In this document: piece after piece, positions 6,184 to 13,480 of the stretch
Layout: each line of letters begins with the position of its first letter
How positions within the stretch are numbered: position 1 is the first letter of the stretch
Origin: Verrucomicrobia bacterium SCGC AAA164-M04
Lineage (GTDB): Bacteria > Verrucomicrobiota > Verrucomicrobiae > Verrucomicrobiales > Akkermansiaceae
Assembly (NCBI GenBank): GCA_000383735.1
Contig: KB912127.1
Coordinates: 1 to 27,224, forward strand
Direction of reading: 5' to 3'
DNA length: 27,224 nt
The notes under the pieces: model-generated
The model's database searches: none
Told to the model about the DNA's origin: nothing
Seen by the model: the letters and a program-made list of their open reading frames with translations, nothing else
Program-made: the position numbers and the translations under genes

Positions 6184-8253
6184 CTTCTTACCGCTCCATT
6201 ACTGGCCCAAACACCAGAAGAGCTTGCAAGACTCGATCCTGGGGGTCTCTACTACCAAGCCTGGTCACTTGTCAAACAGGCCGAGGAACTTGAAAAAAAA
6301 GAAGACTTTGTCGAATCGTTTACAAAATACCGCAAAGCACGGTCATTCTTTGACCTCATCACAATCACCCATCCAAACTTCAAACAGAAAGAAGGGCTTA
6401 AATGGCGAACCAAGTCCACGACCGAGGCCATGCAGAGGATCCACGCCAGCGCCCTTGCCCAACAGAAGGAACGACAAGACGCCGGCAAAACGCCTCTTTT
6501 GGAGGTGCCTGGCGAAGCAAAAGCTAAACTCACAATTCCTGGGAAAGTTGACCCCAACGGACTAGCCACTAAGACGATTCGTGACCTGCAGGCCGAAATC
6601 ACAAGCCTTAACGCAGATCTCCGCCGCCGCGCCAACATGCGTGATGCTGAAAGCGCTAGAATTCGCCGACAAATACAAGAACGCCAAACCCAGCTCTCCC
6701 GCCTCGCAGCATCCCCGCTGAGAAATCAGGTAGCCGAACTCAATCAACAAATCGAACAACTCCGACAGGAACGTGATGCCATGGCTGCGGCCCGAGACAA
6801 AGCGCTAGCAGATCAGCGACTCACCTTACAGCAGCTTGCCTCAACTCAAAAAGCCCTGCTTGCCGCAAGAAATGAAGAGGAACGGCTGAAAGCCATCATT
6901 GCCAAACAGACCAAAATCAACAACAGGGTTGCCGATGGGCAGCAAGGCCAGATCGATGCCCTTAAGACAACAATCAAAGAAAAAGACCGACTTCTGAACG
7001 AATCCAATCGCGTCAAAGCTGTCTTGGAAACCCGGCTAACCCAATCGGAAAAAATGGTGACTGAGCTCCGTCAAGAGCGGCTCGGTCTCATCGAAGAGCG
7101 CGACCAAATGAAGGCGCTTCTTGGAATGGACGAAACCGACCGAATCCAAAATCTTATCACCCAAAATGTTAGCCTCAGCAAGGAGCTTAATGAGGCCAAA
7201 GCAAACCTCGAACTTGTTCAACAAGACGCCAACGCTTCAAAGGATAAGATCCTCATCGCCAAACAGACTCTCGTGGTTGCCAAGGCAAAGATTCAAAATC
7301 TACAGAAAAGTGACATGCAAAGTAAGCTGCGCATGGACCGACTGCAAAAACGTCTCAAGCAAGCTGAAAATGACCTTCTCGCACAACTCAACGGAGGAAC
7401 GCTTAATAAGCGAGGAAAGGAGGAAGTTGCTCTGCTTCGAGGAGTGATCGACAAGCTCAAAGCAAAGATACAAGCCCAGCAAGGTGCCGCTGAACTCCTC
7501 TTGAAACAGGGTGAAAAATTGGGAGCGAATGACCAGAATTGGAAAGATGCACTTGCCCGTATTAGTGGGGATGAGAAAATGGAACTGACCATTGAGGAAA
7601 TGGAACTGATAGAAAAGACCGCTCCGCTCAGCCCAAGCCTTGAAAGTAATATCACTCCAAGCCCCGAGGAACTCGCCGCTGGGACTTCACAACTCCGAGC
7701 CGCCAATAAAAACCTAAATACTGTGGCACGACGCCTCTTTGCGAAAGGAGATTTTCAAGCCTCACGGGGAGCCCTCGAACTCATCGTAGATCAGGATCCC
7801 GGAGCCTGGGAAGCCATGATTAACCTTGGCATTGTCCAACTTCGGCTGGACGACCCAACAGCGGCTACTAAGCAATTTGAACAATCAATCCTTGTAGCCG
7901 GTGACCGGAAAATCCCCTACGCTCACTTTATGCTCGGGGATTCGCTTTATCGCGTTGAGCTTTTCGAAGAAGCCGAGCAGGAACTCCGACGCTCACTTTC
8001 CTTTGAACCTCAAAATGCATTGGCTCACATTCTCCTTGGAAATATTGCCGGTAAAACCAACCGCTTTGACGATGCTGAATTTCACTTTCTGGAAGCGATC
8101 GCTCGGGATCCCAATTTATTCGAACCCTACGTCAATCTTTCCATCATCTATCTCCGGAAGGGACAAAAAGACGAGGCTCGAAAGTATTACCAGCGCTACC
8201 TTGCGAAGGGTGGTGCCGCCAGACAACCGTTGGAAACTCGTCTCAGCAACTAA
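6142..8253 (+). CDS. Secreted coiled-coil/TPR repeat protein
   Basis: The 703-residue product begins with a signal peptide (basic MAYLRH, hydrophobic core, likely cleavage after LLAQ at about 23), so it is probably periplasmic or surface-associated. Residues about 140-450 are Glu/Gln/Lys/Leu-rich heptad-like sequence, consistent with a long coiled coil. Residues about 535-690 hold about four tetratricopeptide repeats, with typical motifs such as AHILLGNIAGKTNRFDDAE and EPYVNLSIIYLRKGQ. A role as an envelope scaffold is inference; I do not recognise a named family. The ATG at 6142 is chosen because it gives the intact signal peptide. The 5' end lies in the 95-bp repeat, so its real upstream neighbour is uncertain. 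uxaC follows after 43 bases. Confidence 0.85.
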   Translation: MAYLRHLIGLVFLALLTAPLLAQTPEELARLDPGGLYYQAWSLVKQAEELEKKEDFVESFTKYRKARSFFDLITITHPNFKQKEGLKWRTKSTTEAMQRIHASALAQQKERQDAGKTPLLEVPGEAKAKLTIPGKVDPNGLATKTIRDLQAEITSLNADLRRRANMRDAESARIRRQIQERQTQLSRLAASPLRNQVAELNQQIEQLRQERDAMAAARDKALADQRLTLQQLASTQKALLAARNEEERLKAIIAKQTKINNRVADGQQGQIDALKTTIKEKDRLLNESNRVKAVLETRLTQSEKMVTELRQERLGLIEERDQMKALLGMDETDRIQNLITQNVSLSKELNEAKANLELVQQDANASKDKILIAKQTLVVAKAKIQNLQKSDMQSKLRMDRLQKRLKQAENDLLAQLNGGTLNKRGKEEVALLRGVIDKLKAKIQAQQGAAELLLKQGEKLGANDQNWKDALARISGDEKMELTIEEMELIEKTAPLSPSLESNITPSPEELAAGTSQLRAANKNLNTVARRLFAKGDFQASRGALELIVDQDPGAWEAMINLGIVQLRLDDPTAATKQFEQSILVAGDRKIPYAHFMLGDSLYRVELFEEAEQELRRSLSFEPQNALAHILLGNIAGKTNRFDDAEFHFLEAIARDPNLFEPYVNLSIIYLRKGQKDEARKYYQRYLAKGGAARQPLETRLSN

Positions 8254-8296
8254 TTCTCGCTTGGACTTGGTTCACCTCATGGCCTAGCCTTCCGAT

Positions 8297-9715
8297 GTGG
8301 CTAGAACATACCTTGATGACGACTTCCTTCTCTTCTCCGAAACAGCCCGCAAGCTTTTTTACGATACTGCGAAAAATCTCCCAATTATCGATTATCACAC
8401 CCATCTCCCTCCAGATGAGGTCGCTACTAACAAACGTTGGGAAAACATCACCGATCTCTGGCTTGGTCATGACCACTACAAATGGCGTGCCATGCGAGCC
8501 AATGGAATTCCAGAATCTCACATCACCGGCAATGCTTCTCCAAAAGAGAAATTCCGTGCCTGGGCCGAGACTATTCCGAATACCCTTCGAAATCCACTCT
8601 ACGACTGGACTCACCTCGAGCTCCGCCGCTGCTTCGGAATCGATACTCTTTTGGGCCCAGAAACAGCAGACAAAATTTGGGAAGCTTGTAACGATCGCCT
8701 AACAGACGAAGATTTCTCAGCACAAGGTCTCCTTCGTAAGTTTCGAGTTGATGCTGTTGGCACTACCGATGACCCCACCGATAGCCTCGCCCATCACGAA
8801 ACAGCAAATGCCTCAAATTGCCCTACTAAGATTTATCCAACCTTCCGCCCTGACAAAGCATTCTTCGTTGACCGTCCTACTGTGCTAAACCCCTGGCTCA
8901 ACCAGCTTGGTGGAAATATTATTAGCTTCGCTGATTTCCTTTCGGCGTTAAGGGCTCGTCATGATTACTTCCACGAAAAGGGCTGTCGCTTGACCGACCA
9001 CGGAATGCGCTATGCATTATCCAAGCCATGCGACGAAAGGAAAGCAGATCAAATTCTCGCTAAAGTCCGAGAAGGCCAAGCCGCCAATCAAGAAGAGACC
9101 GATACTTTCGGTGCCCTCATTATGTATCACGTCGGTCAGTGGGTCTCCGAAAAAGACTGGACGATGCAACTCCATTTGGGACCAAAGCGAAATCCTAACA
9201 CAAGACTCTTTGATAAACTAGGTCCCGACTCAGGATTTGATACCATCGGCGATTGGCCTCAGGGCGAGGCGCTTTTATCGTTCTTAGATTCCCTGAGCAA
9301 ACTCAACAAGCTACCAAAGACGATCGTTTATAACCTCAATCCACGCGATAATGCCGTCCTAGCCGCCGCCTGCGGCTCTTTTCAGGAGGCCCCAATCCGT
9401 GGGAAAATCCAATTTGGCTCCGGATGGTGGTTCAACGACACCCTTCAGGGAATGGAGTCTCAAATTAACACGCTCTCGGCGATCGGCCTTCTCTCCCACT
9501 TTGTTGGGATGCTTACCGATTCAAGATCTTTTTTATCCTTTCCAAGACACGAATATTTCCGCCGTTTGCTTTGTAACATCGTGGGACAAGATGTCGAAGA
9601 CGGTAAGCTGCCAAATGACGAACGCCTCATCAGTAAGATGATTGGGAATATTTGCTACCATAACGCTGAATCCTACTTTGGACTCCCTCATCATTCAGAT
9701 GACCTCTTAGCCTAA
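8297..9715 (+). CDS. uxaC: Glucuronate/galacturonate isomerase (UxaC)
   Basis: Uronate isomerase interconverts D-glucuronate and D-fructuronate, and D-galacturonate and D-tagaturonate, the first step of hexuronate breakdown. The 472-residue product (E. coli about 470) has the amidohydrolase-type HTH metal motif in DYHTHL (H34, H36). It also has TTDDPTDSL, MQLHLGPKRNPN, the SRSFLSFPRHEYFRR segment and the closing NICYHNAESYFG, all typical of the family. The start is taken as GTG at 8297; an ATG two bases upstream (8295) is out of frame. It follows the TPR gene by 43 bases. No other uronate genes (uxuA/B, kdgK) are in the window. With the sulfatase and GH75-like genes nearby it suggests use of acidic polysaccharides. 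Confidence 0.95.
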   Translation: MARTYLDDDFLLFSETARKLFYDTAKNLPIIDYHTHLPPDEVATNKRWENITDLWLGHDHYKWRAMRANGIPESHITGNASPKEKFRAWAETIPNTLRNPLYDWTHLELRRCFGIDTLLGPETADKIWEACNDRLTDEDFSAQGLLRKFRVDAVGTTDDPTDSLAHHETANASNCPTKIYPTFRPDKAFFVDRPTVLNPWLNQLGGNIISFADFLSALRARHDYFHEKGCRLTDHGMRYALSKPCDERKADQILAKVREGQAANQEETDTFGALIMYHVGQWVSEKDWTMQLHLGPKRNPNTRLFDKLGPDSGFDTIGDWPQGEALLSFLDSLSKLNKLPKTIVYNLNPRDNAVLAAACGSFQEAPIRGKIQFGSGWWFNDTLQGMESQINTLSAIGLLSHFVGMLTDSRSFLSFPRHEYFRRLLCNIVGQDVEDGKLPNDERLISKMIGNICYHNAESYFGLPHHSDDLLA

Positions 9716-9753
9716 CCCCCCAAAACTGGCGCATTTCAGCCTCATTTTTTTCT

Positions 9754-9774
9754 AAAAAGCGCGGTCGCTCTTTT
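9754..9774 (+). terminator. Weak terminator-like hairpin after uxaC
   Basis: AGCG (9758-9761) pairs with CGCT (9766-9769), and the stem can be extended by four A-T pairs across one bulged C. The 3' arm is T-rich (CTTTT). It lies 38 bases past the uxaC stop and about 100 bases before batA. If real, it would separate uxaC from the Bat operon. The short stem makes this uncertain. Confidence 0.35.
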
Positions 9775-9877
9775 GGCAGACGATGTTAGTATCTTTTGGG
9801 TGTAAATATTGAGTAAATCTCATGCTTAACATCGCTTTCCCGGTGAAACGAAACCCTCTTCTGATTGATTGAACCCG

Positions 9878-10912
9878 ATGCTTGATATCATCTTTGCCAA
9901 CCCCCACTTCTTGTGGTTGCTCATTCCGCTTATCGGAGGACTTGTTTGGCGTTGGTTCAGCGTTCCAGCTTCTATTGCTGTCTCTTCCACAGACCACTAC
10001 ACCAAGACTGCACCGAGGAAGCATTTTGCGCCCCGGCACCTACTTCTATTGCTAGAAATTTTCGCTGCGGCAGCCTTCATCTTTGCACTCGCTCGTCCCC
10101 AGTCTGATATGGAAATCGTTCCTGTGACCAAGGAAGGGACTGACATCATGCTAGTGCTCGACTACTCCAACAGTATGGATGCCTTTGACCCAGCATCTGA
10201 TATGGATGATTCCGCAGTTCGAAAAGGCATTGCCCAAGGGAGAATAAAGGACCGCCTAGGTGTTGCAAAGGATCAGATCAACCGATTCGTTTCGAGACGT
10301 TCAGGCGATCGGATCGGCCTCGTTATTTTTGGACACCTTGGCAACCTCGCAGTAGACCCAACGATCGATCACGACCACCTCATCGGTTATGTCAATCAGC
10401 TCGAGAACTCGCTTCTTTCGCAGAGTGAACGCGGCACCAATATTGCCGGCGGAATCAGTCAAGGAATCATCGCTTTAAAGGACTACAATGAAACGAGACG
10501 CACTATCGTCCTAATCACTGACGGTGATCACACAGTTCCTGATCCCGTTTACACCCCAGTAACAGCTGCGGAAGCAGCAAAAAAACAAGACATCACGATT
10601 CACACTGTCGGCATTGGAAGTGACGACCCCTTTCTGCTAGGACCACTTTCACGCATGGGCGCGACAATCCGCTTCGACACCAGAAACCTCGAAAAGATAG
10701 CTTCGATCACCGGCGGCCAATTTTTTAGGGCAAAGGATAACAAGGGTTTTGAGGATGTCATGGATACCATCGACGCTCTTGAAAAAACGTCAAAACAACG
10801 TCCAGCCCTGATTTATCAGCGTGATCTATACCCCACTCTTTTGCTCGGAGGAATCGCAGCCCTCAGCCTTGCTGTTTTTCTTCGTTACACCGTCCTTCGA
10901 GAAATCTCTTAG
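9878..10912 (+). CDS. batA: BatA-like von Willebrand A membrane protein
   Basis: A 344-residue protein with two N-terminal membrane helices (about 9-27 and 54-71), a VWA domain, and a C-terminal helix (about 315-337). The VWA domain has an intact MIDAS: DYSNS (D95, S97, S99), a conserved Thr in RGTNI, and the ITDGD aspartate. This is the arrangement of BatA, named from the Bacteroides aerotolerance operon. VWA domains bind protein ligands through a divalent metal; the exact role of Bat proteins is unsettled. The ATG at 9878 was chosen over a TTG at 9869; neither has a clear ribosome-binding site. It is the first of five closely spaced co-directional genes (13 bases to the next). No MoxR ATPase or DUF58 gene, the usual upstream partners, is present. 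Confidence 0.87.
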   Translation: MLDIIFANPHFLWLLIPLIGGLVWRWFSVPASIAVSSTDHYTKTAPRKHFAPRHLLLLLEIFAAAAFIFALARPQSDMEIVPVTKEGTDIMLVLDYSNSMDAFDPASDMDDSAVRKGIAQGRIKDRLGVAKDQINRFVSRRSGDRIGLVIFGHLGNLAVDPTIDHDHLIGYVNQLENSLLSQSERGTNIAGGISQGIIALKDYNETRRTIVLITDGDHTVPDPVYTPVTAAEAAKKQDITIHTVGIGSDDPFLLGPLSRMGATIRFDTRNLEKIASITGGQFFRAKDNKGFEDVMDTIDALEKTSKQRPALIYQRDLYPTLLLGGIAALSLAVFLRYTVLREIS

Positions 10913-10925
10913 ACTAGTTATCAAA

Positions 10926-13466
10926 ATGGAATTCCTCGCTCTCAAAAACCTCTTCTGGGTCCTACCAATCATTATCGTGTCCATTAGTTTCGCTGCGTGG
11001 TCTTACCATCAGCGGAAGAAGGCTATCTCTCTTCTAACGCAGAACTCTGGGCATTGTAATCTAAAGTCAAACGCCTCTCCGGTTCGCCGCCGGATCCTCG
11101 GGATCGCTCTTCTCGCTTCGCTTTTACTTGCGGGGATTTCCGCCCTTCGCCCGATCAGTGGGTTCGTCAGAACTGAGTTCAAACGTCCTTCAAAAAATCT
11201 GGTTGTCCTTTTCGATATTTCCAAATCGATGACAGCAAAAGACACCGAAGGAATTAGTCGAAATGACGCCGCGAAGCTTCTCTTGCGAGAATTTATTAAT
11301 TCTCGCCCCACTGATCGTATCGGCCTGATTTCTTTCGCGGGAGATACCTATATCGAGACTCCCATCACCCGGAGCCGGGCCACCCTCCTCAAACGGGTGA
11401 ATCAAATTCAGCCCGGTGACTTCTTAGTTCCAGGCACCGACATCACCTCTGCTCTCGAGGAAGCTCAAAATCTTCTTACCGAAGAACCTCCACCGGGATC
11501 AGCGATTATCGTTCTTTCCGATGGAGACAACGTTACCGGCGGAGATCCAGAAAAGGTCCTAGCGCAACTTAAGAAATCCAAAGTCCCCATTATTGCGGTT
11601 GCCTTTGGAAAAGATGGCGTAGCAGCCAACGTGCCCCAGACCGAAATGTTCACGCAGGCAGATCATAATACGGTTAAGCAACTCTCCCAAGAAACCAACG
11701 GACTCTTTCTTAACGCTTCACCAAAGGAAGTAGATGCTCAAATTACAAAGCTCAACACCCGTGTCGACACGATTGAGTTGGATGGTGAAAATATCGCCGG
11801 TGAACTCTACGAACGACCCCAAGATATTTTCGTCTGGCCCCTTACCTTAGCTCTTATCTGTCTCATGACCCACATCTTGCTCCCGCTTAGAACCAAAAAT
11901 TGGCATTCACTAACAGCCGCAATCGTCTTTCTTTTTTCACTTTCCCCAAGCCTTTCCGGCGAACAAGTCGATTCATACGACGAAGCACTAGAGGTTGCCA
12001 AAGCAGAAGAACTGTCAGTCATGGTGATATTCACTGGATCAGATTGGTCAAAACTCTCGATTACATTCGAACAAGAGATTCTCACGCACCAAATTTTCAA
12101 AAAATGGGTCGAGACTAAAATTGTATGGACGCTCATCGACCTTCCCCGTGTTGGGCTCACTGATGTAGAAAGGCGCGCCCGCCGCGCCCTCATGAAAAAG
12201 CTGGGGGTCGAAACCTTTCCAATGGCGGTCTTTTTAGACCTTAACGAGAACCCCATCGGCTCCCTGACCCACGATCCCAAAGGGCCCAGTTCTTGGATCG
12301 AGCGCGCGGATGCCATCTTAAAGGGCGAGATTGCAGCCGCCGACACTGCCGCGTCGACAGATTACCTCCCTGAAGAGATCCGAAAAAGCCTCGAAGATCC
12401 TGCTCTTACCGAGACCCAGAGAAGTATCCGCTACTATAACAAGGCTCTAGAGCTTGAGAAAGCTGAGCCTGAACTCACCCTTAAATCTGCCGACCGGTTT
12501 AAACTACTGCTTGATCTTTACAGTAAGGCTGCTGACGCAGCTCCGACTCCCCGAAACGATCTAAAATTCGCCGCTCTCCACAAGCGCGGGCTCCTCCACC
12601 ACAGAAAGGGCCAATCAAACGTCCCCCAATCTCAACAAGAAATCATGATGATGGCGATGCAGGAACGTTCCGATCCGATAAAACTTCTCAAGCGTGCTAA
12701 AAGTTCATTCAAAAAGGCCCTCGAGATTTATAAGGGTGCCGCACCACTGAAGCCAGCAGACGAGCAACTCAGCGACAACCTCGCCCTAGTTTACAAAAAC
12801 ATCTCACGAGTTCAGGCCTACCTTGATTTTCTTGCCGCGTTCCAAGATGCCATTGAGAACACCCAAAACGCCCTCGACCAAGAAAATCGATTCGTCGAAA
12901 GTCTCAAGCGCGAGGTCAACACACTGACCGAAGTGAACAAGAAGACAATCGAAAGCGCCGTGAACTCGATTCAAAACCTTATCGTCAGAGCAGAGGCAAT
13001 TGAAGATTCCCCGACCATTCTCCCGGAAGAAGGTTTAAAAGATTACCGTCTAGCCGAGGAGGATATCGTTCTGGCACCCTCCCCACATCGTGAACGCCGG
13101 CTAGAGCAAGCAGCTCAGCATATTCAAGATGCCCTAGATCACCTCATTGATCCCCAACAACAACAGCAGCAACAACCATCTCAAGGTGAAGGTGAATCCG
13201 AAGACGGCGAACAAAGCGAAGGTGAGGAACCAGACGGCGAAGGTGGCCGCCAAGACAATCAGGAAAATCCGCAGGGGGATCGCCCCGAAGGCGATGAACC
13301 TGCAGCTGGAGATAAGGGCGAAGACGAGGGTCAGGGCGAGCCCGATGACAATGATCTCAAGAGAGCCGAAAAAGAAGGCGGCGATCTACGCTCGCGTCTT
13401 CTAAGAAAGCAGCAGCAAGAATATCTCCGAAATGGTCGACGAATCCCCCGTAGTAAGAGCCACTAA
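10926..13466 (+). CDS. BatB VWA / cysteine-less thioredoxin-like / BatC TPR fusion protein
   Basis: An 846-residue fusion. Residues 1-25 and about 57-74 are membrane helices. Residues 91-280 form a VWA domain with intact MIDAS (DISKS: D97, S99, S101; VLSDGDN near 199). About 301-321 and 327-344 are two more hydrophobic segments, the latter resembling a signal peptide (LFSLSPSLSGE). Residues about 350-470 look like a thioredoxin fold (VMVIFTGSDW, cis-Pro in TFP at 431-432), but the CxxC site reads SKLS (375-378). TPR-like helices follow (about 495-740), then a Gln run (744-750) and a Glu/Gly/Asp-rich acidic tail ending in basic residues. This order equals BatB plus a BatC-like TPR protein in one chain. 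ATG 10926 was chosen since the upstream extension overlaps batA and reads as out-of-frame batA sequence. Confidence 0.85.
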   Translation: MEFLALKNLFWVLPIIIVSISFAAWSYHQRKKAISLLTQNSGHCNLKSNASPVRRRILGIALLASLLLAGISALRPISGFVRTEFKRPSKNLVVLFDISKSMTAKDTEGISRNDAAKLLLREFINSRPTDRIGLISFAGDTYIETPITRSRATLLKRVNQIQPGDFLVPGTDITSALEEAQNLLTEEPPPGSAIIVLSDGDNVTGGDPEKVLAQLKKSKVPIIAVAFGKDGVAANVPQTEMFTQADHNTVKQLSQETNGLFLNASPKEVDAQITKLNTRVDTIELDGENIAGELYERPQDIFVWPLTLALICLMTHILLPLRTKNWHSLTAAIVFLFSLSPSLSGEQVDSYDEALEVAKAEELSVMVIFTGSDWSKLSITFEQEILTHQIFKKWVETKIVWTLIDLPRVGLTDVERRARRALMKKLGVETFPMAVFLDLNENPIGSLTHDPKGPSSWIERADAILKGEIAAADTAASTDYLPEEIRKSLEDPALTETQRSIRYYNKALELEKAEPELTLKSADRFKLLLDLYSKAADAAPTPRNDLKFAALHKRGLLHHRKGQSNVPQSQQEIMMMAMQERSDPIKLLKRAKSSFKKALEIYKGAAPLKPADEQLSDNLALVYKNISRVQAYLDFLAAFQDAIENTQNALDQENRFVESLKREVNTLTEVNKKTIESAVNSIQNLIVRAEAIEDSPTILPEEGLKDYRLAEEDIVLAPSPHRERRLEQAAQHIQDALDHLIDPQQQQQQQPSQGEGESEDGEQSEGEEPDGEGGRQDNQENPQGDRPEGDEPAAGDKGEDEGQGEPDDNDLKRAEKEGGDLRSRLLRKQQQEYLRNGRRIPRSKSH

Positions 13467-13480
13467 TTTTCGCAACCAAA

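Noticed and set aside
5400..6200. A dif-like recombination site that would support a replication terminus at the skew switch
   Set aside because: Scanning by eye found no 28-base dif-like palindrome; a profile search would be needed.
5697..6293. A 198-residue plus-strand frame across the VTC gene and TPR gene start
   Set aside because: It lies antisense to conserved VTC motifs and out of frame with the TPR signal peptide, with no recognisable domain.
8295..8702. ATG-started frame at 8295 near the uxaC start
   Set aside because: It runs out of frame with the uronate isomerase domain and its product shows no recognisable features; the GTG at 8297 gives the full family N-terminus.
10821..10925. 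N-terminal extension of the BatB fusion protein
   Set aside because: The extra 35 codons overlap the end of batA out of frame; ATG 10926 gives a typical short N-terminus before the first helix.
13147..13404. An 85-residue Lys/Asn-rich frame overlapping the BatB/BatC gene
   Set aside because: It is an alternate reading of the repetitive Gln/Glu/Gly tail; the main frame is continuous and has domain support on both sides.
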